From positions 1-64,000 of the forward strand of contig NZ_PXZM01000033.1 in NCBI RefSeq assembly GCF_003013395.1: a stretch of DNA of 64,000 nucleotides, written 5' to 3'. Within the stretch, counting starts at the first letter, position 1, and the number at the start of each line of letters is the position of its first letter. Under the pieces are notes generated by a model. That model had not been told where the DNA came from, ran no database searches, and saw only the letters and a program-made list of their open reading frames with translations. The translations under genes and the position numbers were made by a program. This DNA comes from Brevibacillus fortis (lineage in GTDB: Bacteria; Bacillota; Bacilli; Brevibacillales; Brevibacillaceae). Shown piece after piece: positions 51,888 to 62,018 of the stretch.

Positions 51888-52522
51888 TGGAGTGTCGGCC
51901 ATACATTTTCATCGTGCTCGTCCAAGACTGCTTCGATCTGATCTCCTTGGAAAACGACGATATACCCTCGAGGCAGAGCCAATACTTGCAGAAGAGACGG
52001 ACGTAACTGTACCAGTTGGTAAACGTAGTATGACTCTAACTGGTCACTGTCTACTTCGCCTTCCACAGGCCCGAGATACCACCCGGAGTCACCTTTTCGA
52101 ACATCTTCTGCACGCTGCAAATAGACGTGTTCTTGTTCCAATGCACCTTTTGCCACCACGATTTTATCCTGGAATAACACCGATTCCCCTTCTGCTCGCA
52201 CGGTTTGCAAACAGTTGTTTTGCGCCATTTGCACAACCAAATACACAGACAGGTCGGAAGTTGTTTCGGTAAAAGGATTCGTGTCGTAGTCCGGTGCTAC
52301 GATCTCCATGTACCCATCCCGTTCGAAAACCAGCAGAATAGTCCAGCCAACCTGAATTTTCGCACCGTTCTTGATGGGACCGATCTCGTCTTCTACATCG
52401 GCGAATAGGTCCAACAGAAAGTCTGCTTGCTTCACCAAAAACTCTTTGCAGGTCACGACAAAGGTTCGGTTATGAATCTGTTTGGAGCGTTGGCAGAGCC
52501 GGGACTCTTTTTCAGCTGGCAT
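51884..52522 (-). CDS. DUF2185 (Imm33-like) protein
   Basis: A 212-aa soluble protein. The C-terminal half (about 118-210) has the DUF2185 pattern: KIVVAKGALEQEHVYLQRAE, then KGDSGWYLGPVEGEVDSD and LPRGYIVVFQG. The N-terminal half (RTFVVTCKEFLVKQADFLLD) is unrecognised. DUF2185 is found in Imm33 immunity proteins and in housekeeping-like orphans. No toxin is adjacent. GAAAGGAAGAGG precedes the ATG. Confidence 0.65.
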   Translation of the reverse strand: MPAEKESRLCQRSKQIHNRTFVVTCKEFLVKQADFLLDLFADVEDEIGPIKNGAKIQVGWTILLVFERDGYMEIVAPDYDTNPFTETTSDLSVYLVVQMAQNNCLQTVRAEGESVLFQDKIVVAKGALEQEHVYLQRAEDVRKGDSGWYLGPVEGEVDSDQLESYYVYQLVQLRPSLLQVLALPRGYIVVFQGDQIEAVLDEHDENVWPTLH

Positions 52523-52630
52523 GGACCTCTTCCTTTCTCTCGTGCTCGGAATTGCTGCTGTCTTCAGGATAACACGAATAGGGGGAAAACTGGCTGACGA
52601 ATGGGCAGCAGGCGCAGATTTGCGAGTAGG

Positions 52631-53392
52631 TTACAATGTTTTTTGCTGGATTTGTTCGACACAGTCTTTGATCGTATCAATGACGACGCTGGGCTCGGTA
52701 AATTGAGGAAAATGTCCGCTTTTTTCTGCGAGGATATGTTTGCTGTGGCTTGATAATGAAAGTAGCTCCAACTGATGCTCGATTCGTTTTTGGCGTACTT
52801 CCTCTGGCATCATCCGATTTTCTTTCCCACCTGTAATCACATAAACAGGTATGTCGGGAAAAGAATCGATGGCATGGATTTGTTCGACCGTTTTTTTTAC
52901 AAAATGAACTTCATTAAATGCTTTATGGGCAGACAAGGAATCAAACATGGAGAGCATTTTGTTAATGGTTTTGACTACCTTACCTTGATATTGTTCAAGA
53001 CCTACATCTTTCGGATGGCTGGATTCTAAAAAGACGACACCAGCTACTTCGTTGGGGTAACGCCGAGCATATAAATTTGCATATAATCCCCCTAATGAAT
53101 GTCCGACTAGCAAGAATGGGGGTTCAAATCCTACTGTCTTTAATGCCTCTCGTAACGTTTCTACAATCGTGAGTCCATCTTGGGGGTCTTGCGGCTTATC
53201 ACTACCTGAAACACCCAAACGATTATAAGAAAATACAGATGACGACTCTGAAATGTCAGGTAGTATTTTCAGCCAGCCTTCTATGGGTCCTGAACCACCG
53301 TTAATGAGGACAATATTGGGTTTGCCATTCCCGCAAATATTATATTGTATCTTTCCTCGTGAAGTACTTACTTTCAACATCTCTATTGCCAA
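52631..53392 (-). CDS. Alpha/beta hydrolase
   Basis: About 253 aa. The oxyanion loop is VLINGGSGPIEGW, the nucleophile Ser is in GHSLGGLYANLYARRYP (about 100), and the His is in EKSGHFPQFTEP. The proline-iminopeptidase/esterase-like fold is clear. The best start is TTG 53390-53392 behind GAGGTG; the ATG at 53380 lacks a site. It lies downstream of the NRPS operon but beyond its terminator, so it is probably not part of it. It is not a type II thioesterase by sequence. Confidence 0.8.
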   Translation of the reverse strand: MAIEMLKVSTSRGKIQYNICGNGKPNIVLINGGSGPIEGWLKILPDISESSSVFSYNRLGVSGSDKPQDPQDGLTIVETLREALKTVGFEPPFLLVGHSLGGLYANLYARRYPNEVAGVVFLESSHPKDVGLEQYQGKVVKTINKMLSMFDSLSAHKAFNEVHFVKKTVEQIHAIDSFPDIPVYVITGGKENRMMPEEVRQKRIEHQLELLSLSSHSKHILAEKSGHFPQFTEPSVVIDTIKDCVEQIQQKTL

Positions 53393-53500
53393 TGTACGAC
53401 ACCTCACTTTGTTGTGGCTGGATTTCACTGTAGTAATACGTGATGAACAAATGCGGGTTTCTATTTTTTAGAAATAATTCCAGCGTTGTGAACAAGTAGA

Positions 53501-53558
53501 GAAAAAAGGACAGCGGTAGACTACGGACACTATTTTTTCGTCCATGTCTACCGCTGTC
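53501..53558 (-). terminator. Terminator of the NRPS operon
   Basis: GACAGCGGTAGAC pairs perfectly with GTCTACCGCTGTC across a 24-base loop and runs into a T tract. It lies 13 bp after the NRPS stop. Confidence 0.9.
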
Positions 53559-53571
53559 TTGATTTTGAAAT

Positions 53572-56500
53572 TTATTTGGTGTCAAACGGTACTGCCAACA
53601 GCTCTGCCAGCTTGACCGCATTCTCTCCTACCATGCAGCTGTAGTGGTTGCCAGCAATTTCTGTCACTTCCAGTTCTCCAATGCATATATCCTGCCAAAA
53701 AGCGATGGTCTCTTCGCTTGTGCTTGGCAAAAATTGAAACGGCTCGCGAGCCAGCAGGAAACGTATGTCTCCCATATAAGGCAAGGGAGTATAACGAGCT
53801 GCTTTAAAGCTCTGACCAAACACTTTGCACAAGCCCTCTGCCATTTCTACTGGCATCTGTTCTCCTGATGTTTTGCCTAGCGCTTGGACATAAGCAGTAA
53901 AGCGTTCTCTTCTATCAAACACGGATAATTTGCGGAACATCTCTCCCACCTGGTCTAGCCCCTCGTCTCCGCTGATCGTGCACGCTGAGCCTTGCGGGAT
54001 GGAATCCCCGTATTTTTCTACAAGTTGCAAAATTGCCCGTGCAAAATCATGCTCATCCACTTTTCCAAAATCAGCTTGTTCCAGCGTGATGTTCAGGTTC
54101 GGAACGAACAGTGCTTCAATCAAGAGATCGTCATTCACTTCTGTCAGGATCGGAGGAATGTCAATCAAAACCAGGTCCAGAATAGGGACGCCCTGCTCCC
54201 CGAGTCTTCTCGCTACTTCAATGGCAATCAATCCGCCCAAGGAATAACCGATGAGCTGTACAGGTCGTTGCTCTCCATCACCTAAGAGGTCGATCAAGCA
54301 TTCGGCATAGTCATCGGCCACGGTTTCTATCAGCGCGGACGGCTCTAGCGCGCAATAGCGCTCGCTATCGTCAATGGCGATCCCGACGATGCTTCCTGTC
54401 TGCTGGGCTTTGAGCTGTTCAATCAATGGACGAAAACTGTCCATTGTCCCCAAAACGGCATGGAACACAACCCGCAGCGGCCCAGATTCGTCACCGCCAT
54501 AGGGAATCAGCACGGCATTGCTCGATTTGTTGCGTTTTTTCGGCAACGCGACTTCCTCACTCTGCTGCATCTCCTGATTGCGCTCGTGTATGAACCCAGC
54601 CAGTGCTTCCACAGTCGGGAAGTTAAGCATTTGTCGGAGCAAGACATCAAACGGGATGGCAGCGTGCGTCGAGTCCTCCGCCAGCTTGTCGCGCAGCTTT
54701 CCAGCTACCTGCGCCATGATGAGGGAATCTGCTCCATACTCATAAAAGCTGTGTGTTCGACCGATTCTCGAGACTCCCAATGCTTCTGCCCAGATGTGAG
54801 CAAGCTGTGCTTCCAACGGATCTGATTCAGCCGCCTCTGTAGCGTCCATACCAGCCTGTTGCCCGAACGACGATGCAGGTCGCCATTTTGCCAGTTCGCG
54901 GCGATCGATTTTTCCATTTCCAGTAAGCGGCAACGCATCTACGACTTGCAAGTGGGCAGGCAACATATAGGCAGGCAGGTGTAGGGAAAGGAATTTTTCC
55001 AGCTCTGCGGCACTGACTTTCACCCTATCTAGCTTCACGCGATGGACAAGCAGATGATTTTCTCCATCCTTTTGCAACACGAATGCAAGACTGTCTTCTT
55101 CCTTCTGCCACTCACTTATCCATGACGCCTCTGTCCAATTTGCAAGAATGAGCCACCCACCCGGGCAAATCAACTCTTTCAGCTTGCTCATGTCGGAGCT
55201 TTCTATATCTCCCGCAGCTAACACCACGTCGAACGAGTTCGGTGCCAGTCCTTGTGCCCGATACTCTTCTTCTACGATATCCATTCTAATATACTCTGCA
55301 TCATAGCCTTCCAACGCTTGTGGGACTTCCTCTGTCAACGCCCCGTTCACTCCGCCAACTTGCAATATCCGAAGAGGCTTGCTCATATGTTGTCGCGCAA
55401 TCTGTTGCAAAAGCATGGCAATGCGTTGATTGACCTCCATGCCCGTTTCTTCGCCGATCTCATTTACGAGCATCGTGAATTCCGCTCTTTCCGCTTCAAG
55501 GTCAAGGTCTATCTTGCGGGCGCACTCCACAATCCCCAACAAAACAGGCTCGTCACTCGCTCCATCCAGAACGACACCAGCTGCGGCTACAGCAGGGTGT
55601 TTGAGCAGGGCCGATTCAATTTCACCTAGCTCGATCCGATGACCTCTGATTTTGACCTGATTGTCTTCGCGGCCGATAAACTCGATTTCACCACCCGGTG
55701 TGTAGCGGCCCAAATCACCGGTTCGGTAAAGTCTCTCTCCATCGGCAGGGTGGGAGAAGAACCTTTCCTCTGTGAGTCTTTGATCTCCTACATAGCCCTT
55801 TGCCAAGCCAGCTCCGGTAATATACAGATCCCCGATCACCCACACCGGGCAATCGCGCATCTGCGAATCGAGGACGCGGAAGCCTTGATTGGCGAGCGGT
55901 CGACCATACGGAATACTGCTCCAGTCGGCTTCCAGCCCTTTGTACTGATGGTAATTCGACCAGATCGATGCTTCCGTGGCACCACCGAGACTGATAATCT
56001 CTGCGGCAGGCAGATGTTTTTGCATCCGATCAGGCAGCGTCAGCGGAATCCAGTCACCGGAAAGCAAGGACAGTCGCAAGCTATCTACTTTGACAGTTGG
56101 CGTGGAATCCAAATACGTGATCAGCATCTGCATCAGGGCCGGCACGGAATTCCACACGGTGATGTCATGCCTGGCTATCAGCTCTGACCAATGGGACGGA
56201 TCCGTTTGGCGGTCGGGATGAGGATACACGATAGCACCACCCACAGAGAGCGTGGCAAAAATATCGTAGACAGATAAGTCAAAGCTCAGCTGCGCAAGAC
56301 CAAGCACGCGGTCATTTTCCGTAATCGCAAAACGACGAAGCATGTCCTCGATCGTATTTGCCGCTGCACGGTGGCTGATGACGACCCCTTTGGGCTGTCC
56401 CGTAGAGCCAGACGTATAGATGATGTACGCAGGCAAATCCGGGTTTAGGTCAGGCAGGATCAACGGTTCATGCTGCGGGCTTACTTGATCCACTGCAATC

Positions 56501-58443
56501 GTTTGAATGGAGTCGGACCATTGCAACTGGTTGGCAGATACCGTCAAGGCATAGCGGATGTCTGCCTGTTCCATCATGGCTTGTCGACGCATCTCGGGTT
56601 GCTTCGGATCAATGGGCACATAGACAGCTCCGGCAAACAATGTACCGAGTACGGCTGTGACTTGATGTGCGCCTTTTTCCATCACGATGGCGACGCGGTC
56701 TTGCTCGCGGCAACCCAGCTCTTTCAGCTTCCCTGCAACTGCGGCAGCTCGTTTGACCAACTCCGCATACGTGAGCTGTCCTTCACTATCAATCACGGCT
56801 GGACGATCTGGCGTCGTCATTGCTTGCGCTACGATTGGCTGATGCAAGGCGTACCCTGGTATAGCATCGGTGGTCGCATTCACCTGCTGACGCTCTTCCC
56901 GCTGCCAGTCTGGCAACGCAATTTCGTCAGCTCCCTCCCACATCTGCTCGCTTTCCGCCAAAGAATGCAGTAATTTGGCAAAAGCATCAAACATGTCATC
57001 AACGATATGCGGTGGAAAGACGCCCTCTCGCACATCCCAGTTCACTTGCAATCCTGCCTGGCTGTCCATGGCTTGGCAATCAATGAAAACCTGCGGCGTT
57101 TGACTGATTCCGTGCCCCGCAATTTTACCCTGTAGCTTACCGCCTTCCGCTGGTTCCACTAACCCAATCGCGCTCGTAAATACGATGGGCATCAGAGCAG
57201 CTTCACGCCCGCGCCTGCGCGCTAACTCACGCATGACCTCAACGCCTGAAAACAAACGGTGATCCAAATCTTCAAACAACTGTCTTTGAATGGTTTTCGC
57301 CCGCCCCTGAAAAGAACGCTCCAGTCCCCAATCAACTGCAAGCAAATTGACGGATGTGAAATCCCCTACAATCTCATGGACTCGCTCATGCAGCGGCTGT
57401 CTGTTCAACAACGTCAAATTCAGGCAAAACGCACGATTTCGGCTCCAGCGCTCGATCACAGCAGCAAAGGCTGTCATCACGGCGGAGGTTGGCGTCAATC
57501 CTCGCTGCTGGGCACGCTGCTTGAATGCATCCCACGAAGTGTTATCTAACCGAATAAAGCGACGGCGAAAGCGTGCGTTTTCATCCTGGGTCTGCTGTCT
57601 CGCCATTGGCAGGTCTGGAGCCTGTGGTAATGCATCGATCCGTTGCTGCCAGTAGGCTTTGTCTCTGCTATACGCCGTGGTCTCTCTGAGGCTGCGCTCG
57701 GCGTATACGTAATCGCGAAACGTAATCGGCAGCTCAGGCAATGTTTTTTCCGGTTCTTTGTAAAGGGCCTCAAACTCACCCAGCAAGAGCCAAATACTCG
57801 CCCAATCCGCGATGAGAAATTCCATCGATACATGGAGCACGGCTCTGTCGCTCGTTTTCGTCAAGCCGATATCAAACAACGGCCATTTGGCTGTATCATA
57901 CACGCGATGTCCCATCGTTTCGCGTATGTCATCGAGCCTTCTTCCTGCCTCCTGCTCATCCATGCAACTTGTATCCGTATATGTAATCGTCAAATGCGGA
58001 ACATTCTCCAGGATGCGCTGCTGACCATTCTGATCGATGGTTGCTCGCAGCATGTCATGTCTTGCAATGAGCCGATTCCACGCATCCTCCGCCCGTTTCA
58101 GATCAAGCTCGGGATAGTCCAGTTCCATGTAGATATGGCACGCCACGCCACCATAGCCAAACAGCTCGTACCGCCCCAGCAAATAGGCAGACTGCACATC
58201 TGTCAGGGGAAAAGGCACAAATCGCGCTGCTGGATCTGGTACTACCGTCACTGGTTGGGATTCGGCTCGCAAAAGTGCGAGAACGTCTGCTTTCTGTTCT
58301 TTTAACGCCTGTAAATCGTCGGCTGCAAGTGTTCCTCTTGGGGCTTTGTAACGCAAGCTCCCATTTTCCTCCCATAAAAAAATTCCATCTCTGCGTAGGC
58401 GCATCAAGAGCTCGATACTATTCGTCTTGAGGTTTTGGGACAT
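53572..58443 (-). CDS. NRPS terminal module: TubC-Cy-A(Cys)-MT remnant-PCP-TE
   Basis: About 1,623 aa, in the role of PchF. Order: TubC-like docking domain (1-60), heterocyclisation domain (about 75-500; active motif EFLIADWAS, with Glu in place of the first Asp of DxxxxDxxS), adenylation domain (YTSGSTGQPKG near 676), PCP (GADSLIMAQ, Ser near 1237) and thioesterase (GYSLGG, Ser near 1399). The A-domain code read from LSFDLSVYD, VWNSVP, LRLSLLSGD and LGGATEASIW is D-L-Y-N-L-S-L-I-W, the cysteine code. Between A8 and A10 lies a short, decayed methyltransferase (ILQVGGVNGA). It should add, cyclise and release the last Cys. GTG 58449 is a weaker start. Confidence 0.9.
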   Translation of the reverse strand: MSQNLKTNSIELLMRLRRDGIFLWEENGSLRYKAPRGTLAADDLQALKEQKADVLALLRAESQPVTVVPDPAARFVPFPLTDVQSAYLLGRYELFGYGGVACHIYMELDYPELDLKRAEDAWNRLIARHDMLRATIDQNGQQRILENVPHLTITYTDTSCMDEQEAGRRLDDIRETMGHRVYDTAKWPLFDIGLTKTSDRAVLHVSMEFLIADWASIWLLLGEFEALYKEPEKTLPELPITFRDYVYAERSLRETTAYSRDKAYWQQRIDALPQAPDLPMARQQTQDENARFRRRFIRLDNTSWDAFKQRAQQRGLTPTSAVMTAFAAVIERWSRNRAFCLNLTLLNRQPLHERVHEIVGDFTSVNLLAVDWGLERSFQGRAKTIQRQLFEDLDHRLFSGVEVMRELARRRGREAALMPIVFTSAIGLVEPAEGGKLQGKIAGHGISQTPQVFIDCQAMDSQAGLQVNWDVREGVFPPHIVDDMFDAFAKLLHSLAESEQMWEGADEIALPDWQREERQQVNATTDAIPGYALHQPIVAQAMTTPDRPAVIDSEGQLTYAELVKRAAAVAGKLKELGCREQDRVAIVMEKGAHQVTAVLGTLFAGAVYVPIDPKQPEMRRQAMMEQADIRYALTVSANQLQWSDSIQTIAVDQVSPQHEPLILPDLNPDLPAYIIYTSGSTGQPKGVVISHRAAANTIEDMLRRFAITENDRVLGLAQLSFDLSVYDIFATLSVGGAIVYPHPDRQTDPSHWSELIARHDITVWNSVPALMQMLITYLDSTPTVKVDSLRLSLLSGDWIPLTLPDRMQKHLPAAEIISLGGATEASIWSNYHQYKGLEADWSSIPYGRPLANQGFRVLDSQMRDCPVWVIGDLYITGAGLAKGYVGDQRLTEERFFSHPADGERLYRTGDLGRYTPGGEIEFIGREDNQVKIRGHRIELGEIESALLKHPAVAAAGVVLDGASDEPVLLGIVECARKIDLDLEAERAEFTMLVNEIGEETGMEVNQRIAMLLQQIARQHMSKPLRILQVGGVNGALTEEVPQALEGYDAEYIRMDIVEEEYRAQGLAPNSFDVVLAAGDIESSDMSKLKELICPGGWLILANWTEASWISEWQKEEDSLAFVLQKDGENHLLVHRVKLDRVKVSAAELEKFLSLHLPAYMLPAHLQVVDALPLTGNGKIDRRELAKWRPASSFGQQAGMDATEAAESDPLEAQLAHIWAEALGVSRIGRTHSFYEYGADSLIMAQVAGKLRDKLAEDSTHAAIPFDVLLRQMLNFPTVEALAGFIHERNQEMQQSEEVALPKKRNKSSNAVLIPYGGDESGPLRVVFHAVLGTMDSFRPLIEQLKAQQTGSIVGIAIDDSERYCALEPSALIETVADDYAECLIDLLGDGEQRPVQLIGYSLGGLIAIEVARRLGEQGVPILDLVLIDIPPILTEVNDDLLIEALFVPNLNITLEQADFGKVDEHDFARAILQLVEKYGDSIPQGSACTISGDEGLDQVGEMFRKLSVFDRRERFTAYVQALGKTSGEQMPVEMAEGLCKVFGQSFKAARYTPLPYMGDIRFLLAREPFQFLPSTSEETIAFWQDICIGELEVTEIAGNHYSCMVGENAVKLAELLAVPFDTK

Positions 58444-58455
58444 ATGCACACACTC

Positions 58456-60786
58456 CTATTTAATGAGCTTGGCCGCTTCGTATTCGTTTGGGGAAAGCTG
58501 CTGACTGACGCCAACATCGATGTTGTTCTTGATGAGGAACAGCTTTTGTCCAAGTGGTGCCAATGAGTGAGTCTTCTCTGGCAAGACTGCAAGCTCCTTA
58601 ACGCCTGCCCGCTGAAACACATCGAGCCACTGCTGGACAGTCATGAAGGTCGATTGCGTATTTTTCCGGTCATCTACAGGTGGAGTCATCATGAAAGCCT
58701 GGGAGATGAGCATTTCTACGAATTCTCGTGTTGGCTCGGTAATAATCATCCAGCCTCCCGGTGCAAGGGTCTTCAACAGCCCTTGGATGACTTCATCCGT
58801 GTCCCGCGCGTTGTTCAACATGCCTGCTGCAATCACGATATCGAAGCTGCCTTCTGTGAGACCTTGTGCAAACAAATTTTTGTCGATATCAACCACCTGA
58901 TATTTCATCCATAAGCAATCTTTGTACCGTTCACGTGCGGACGATAAGAAAAAGTGGGAAACATCTGTGTACACATACTCCACATTCAGTCCTTTGGAAA
59001 CAGACGCCTTCAGGCGGTCCACAACTACATCACTAGTCGCACCAGTCCCAGCGCCTACCTCCAGGATACGAAGCGAATTTGTAGTAGACGCGATCCGCGC
59101 TACGGCTTCTGCGACCGACTTGTTCAAATAACGCGCTATAAGGGTGTCCCGATAAAGCGCATTGGCAACATTCATGCGCCCCTCAGGAAATAGCAGCAAA
59201 GCAGCTTGCTGGGTATCATCCATCAGCTGTGACAGCCGATCCGCATTGTCCTTGAGATAGTCCATGACGAGCGGTGAGCCCAGCTTGCCATTCCAAGCGT
59301 TTTTGGCTAAATCCCACCGTCGTTCTACTTCCTCTCGCGTCATCTGAATGCCGCATTGATACTCCCCAGCGGCAAACTTCAGGTAGCCACGATCCGTCAA
59401 TATGTGCAGCCAGCGCCTGATAACTGGCTGATGACGTTCTGCTACGCTTGCAGCAGTGAAAATGTCTGACGCCGTATAGGATTGTTGTTCAACAGTCAGT
59501 GCTCCTTGGGATTGCAACGCAAGCAGCATGGAGGCCACCGCTGCTGCATCCAGGCGTTCAATGCACGTATTTACCTGTTGGGCATCTATCCCTTTTAGCT
59601 CACTCTCGGCAGGCGCTGTGCATGCAAAGACATCGTTGTTTTCCGCCAAAGTCGCTTCATTGGGTGATGCTGTGTCGTCAAGTTCGTCGACCGGAATGCT
59701 CCAGGCTATTTGATCGAGAGACGCTAATGACAGCGGCTCATGGCTGCCATTCGAGCGCAGCACGGGATATCCCAATGCCTGCGTCCATTCTTGCCACTGT
59801 CGTGAGCACAATAGCTCCTGCTGCGCACGTGTTTCCATTGCAGCCTTATCGACCTGCCCCATGATCATCTCCCGCATGATGAATAAATCGCGGCCGATAG
59901 CTCGCGGCCACTGCTTCGTGAGAATATCCCGATAGGTCGGCGTCTCTTGCGGCCCCAGAATGTGTGTACTATTTTCCAGCATGTGTACTGGTGGGGACAC
60001 TGTCAGCTCACCGTGAATGTCGGGAATATCTGGTACGTGCAGACGTGGATGCCACACGACGGGACCATGCGTGTCTGTAAGCGACAAACTCCCGCCGGCC
60101 ACACCAATCGTCACTCGATGGAGCAGATGTAGATGGTTGTCTGGATCTTCCGGATCGACTTCATTGTGGGCGCGCAGCGTGATCGGAATTTTGCCCAGCT
60201 GTCCGATCAACACTTGAAACGGCCCCTCATCCTTGATGACATGACTGATTTTCCACGGACGAATAGAAGGGAGGGCTTCCTGCAAAATATGCATGAGCGG
60301 GAAAGACACCTGTGTAGCGCATGCAGCATCGATGTACAAGGCAGGCTGCACAGCCAGCATCGTACGAGCGCAAGCAATAAAGCGGCGAACAGCAGGCAAA
60401 TGTACGTAGAGATCGCCCGTCATAAAATGAACACCGTTCTGCTTGGCGTGCTTTAGGCACAGCGCCAAATCTTTGTGGTGGATCGGCTCCTCCGAAATGA
60501 CGTGAATGCCCTTTGCAAGCAGTTGAATCGATAGCTCTGTTCCATGACCGCCCATCACGGTGGAACGCAATACGACGCAAGCCAAATCAATATCTGGAGG
60601 TAATTGATTCACATCGGTGTACAGCGGGATGCCATTTCGCTCTGCGCATTGACGCGAGCGTTCACTTCCTTTTGCCAGTAACCCTACCAGTTCGAACTGC
60701 TCAGGCAATGCCTTAACCGCTTCCAAGTAGAACTGTCCAAAGCGGGAACCGCATACCACAGTACGCAACTTACGATTCTTTGTCAT
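58456..60786 (-). CDS. Thiazolinyl imide reductase fused to a methyltransferase
   Basis: A 776-aa fusion. Residues 1-370 match PchG/Irp3 (YbtU)-type reductases that turn thiazoline to thiazolidine with NADPH: TVVCGSRFGQFYLEAVKALP is the Rossmann start and EEPIHHKDLALCLKHAK the EKP-like motif (here EEP). Residues about 420-770 match the SAM methyltransferase unit usually embedded in pyochelin/yersiniabactin A domains, with its helical lead (WDLAKNAWNGKLGSPLVMDY), intact motif I ILEVGAGTGATSD (near 575) and APGGWMIITEP. It should reduce and N-methylate the ring. It lies six bp before the terminal NRPS gene. Confidence 0.88.
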   Translation of the reverse strand: MTKNRKLRTVVCGSRFGQFYLEAVKALPEQFELVGLLAKGSERSRQCAERNGIPLYTDVNQLPPDIDLACVVLRSTVMGGHGTELSIQLLAKGIHVISEEPIHHKDLALCLKHAKQNGVHFMTGDLYVHLPAVRRFIACARTMLAVQPALYIDAACATQVSFPLMHILQEALPSIRPWKISHVIKDEGPFQVLIGQLGKIPITLRAHNEVDPEDPDNHLHLLHRVTIGVAGGSLSLTDTHGPVVWHPRLHVPDIPDIHGELTVSPPVHMLENSTHILGPQETPTYRDILTKQWPRAIGRDLFIMREMIMGQVDKAAMETRAQQELLCSRQWQEWTQALGYPVLRSNGSHEPLSLASLDQIAWSIPVDELDDTASPNEATLAENNDVFACTAPAESELKGIDAQQVNTCIERLDAAAVASMLLALQSQGALTVEQQSYTASDIFTAASVAERHQPVIRRWLHILTDRGYLKFAAGEYQCGIQMTREEVERRWDLAKNAWNGKLGSPLVMDYLKDNADRLSQLMDDTQQAALLLFPEGRMNVANALYRDTLIARYLNKSVAEAVARIASTTNSLRILEVGAGTGATSDVVVDRLKASVSKGLNVEYVYTDVSHFFLSSARERYKDCLWMKYQVVDIDKNLFAQGLTEGSFDIVIAAGMLNNARDTDEVIQGLLKTLAPGGWMIITEPTREFVEMLISQAFMMTPPVDDRKNTQSTFMTVQQWLDVFQRAGVKELAVLPEKTHSLAPLGQKLFLIKNNIDVGVSQQLSPNEYEAAKLIK

Positions 60787-60795
60787 ACGTCACCC

Positions 60796-61911
60796 CTACT
60801 TCATTTCCGTGATGGAATGCATAAGTTCAACCTGCTGCTCGCGAAGCGCATCAATCAAACGTGTCGCCGATACGCCTTCTGCCACGAAAAAGCAGCCTGT
60901 TTTGCTGTTGTGATCTTCCGCGATCAAGTGGGCCACCGTGGCCGCGATGATGCCAGATATCCGATTCCAGTCGCTCGGGTACAGAAGAGTGGAGAAGACC
61001 CGAACTTTTTTGCCGTCACGCTTTCCGGTCGCATGCAGGTGGAACATTGTAAAATCTTTCACGCCTGGCTTCTTCGCCTCAAACTGTTCCAGCAGCAGCT
61101 TGGCTGACGCTCTTTTTTGTTCCTCGGTCTTGTATTGCTGCATGGCCTTGATCATCACAAATTGATTCAGGATGGCATTGCTTTGATAGCTGTTGTAAAA
61201 ATAAGCGGATTCGATTTGATGCTGCTTGGTCATAAGGCCAAATTCCTTGGTCACTACCGGATAGGTATCGCGTTTGCCAGCGGGATTTGGAAACGTGTAG
61301 TTGCGATGGAACGGCCCGTCTATTTTTTTGACTTCGCCTTGCTTGAAGTAAGACATTCCCCACCCGGTATCTTCTTCAATGCTGCAGACGATGTCATATG
61401 CCGCATTGAGTGAGAACCCGCCCTGTCCTGCAAAAAAGACTTCGAGCAAATCGATTTCGTCCAAATCATTTTCAGCGACGTAAGCTGGGAAGACTTCCGA
61501 CAGTCCCGGGTAAACTCCAGCAGAGATGATAAACAACAGTCCCTTTTCCTCAATTTCCTGCTTTCGTGCGAGCAATTGTTGATACAGATGCTCATCTCCG
61601 GACACATCTACGTAATGAACCTCATGCTTGAGGCATGCGACAGCAACTTTATCAACGATTTGCTTGGAGGGCCCTGCACAATTGATGACGAGATCGACTC
61701 GACCGCAAAAGTCATGCAGTTCCTCCTCGTTGAATACATCCACCTGCTGGCATTCCAGCCTACCGTCCGTCCCAGTAAAAAGCTCGCTTAGCTTTTCAGG
61801 ATTTCTGCCACCCAGCAAAATCGGATAGTTCGTCCTAGACAGAATCGTTTGAAAGGCTGCATGGCCTACAACACCAGTCGCTCCCAAAATGCCAATCTTT
61901 TTGATATCCAA
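60796..61911 (-). CDS. Saccharopine dehydrogenase-like NAD(P) reductase
   Basis: About 371 aa. The Rossmann motif GILGATGVVGHAAFQTIL opens it, and NCAGPSKQIVDKVAVACL and YVDVSGDEHLYQQLL follow as in saccharopine dehydrogenase-like proteins. Such proteins occur in pyochelin-type clusters; I recall PchK of enantio-pyochelin as an unrelated thiazoline reductase of a different family, which this could parallel. The start is TTG 61909-61911 behind AGGAGG. It lies nine bp before the reductase-methyltransferase gene, so it belongs to the same operon. Having two possible reductases is notable. Confidence 0.8.
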   Translation of the reverse strand: MDIKKIGILGATGVVGHAAFQTILSRTNYPILLGGRNPEKLSELFTGTDGRLECQQVDVFNEEELHDFCGRVDLVINCAGPSKQIVDKVAVACLKHEVHYVDVSGDEHLYQQLLARKQEIEEKGLLFIISAGVYPGLSEVFPAYVAENDLDEIDLLEVFFAGQGGFSLNAAYDIVCSIEEDTGWGMSYFKQGEVKKIDGPFHRNYTFPNPAGKRDTYPVVTKEFGLMTKQHQIESAYFYNSYQSNAILNQFVMIKAMQQYKTEEQKRASAKLLLEQFEAKKPGVKDFTMFHLHATGKRDGKKVRVFSTLLYPSDWNRISGIIAATVAHLIAEDHNSKTGCFFVAEGVSATRLIDALREQQVELMHSITEMK

Positions 61912-62018
61912 TGTTCTCTCCCTCCTAGCCTGCTCCCCGCTTTTTTCTACCAAGAGAAGGCGGGGCTGCGCCTGCCACCGAGTCGCAGCCCACCTACTCA
62001 TCTGCGGTTTTTCTTTAT

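Noticed and set aside
52631..53392. Type II thioesterase belonging to the NRPS operon
   Set aside because: A strong terminator separates it from the NRPS gene, and the sequence is of the general esterase/peptidase type rather than the GrsT/YbtT type.
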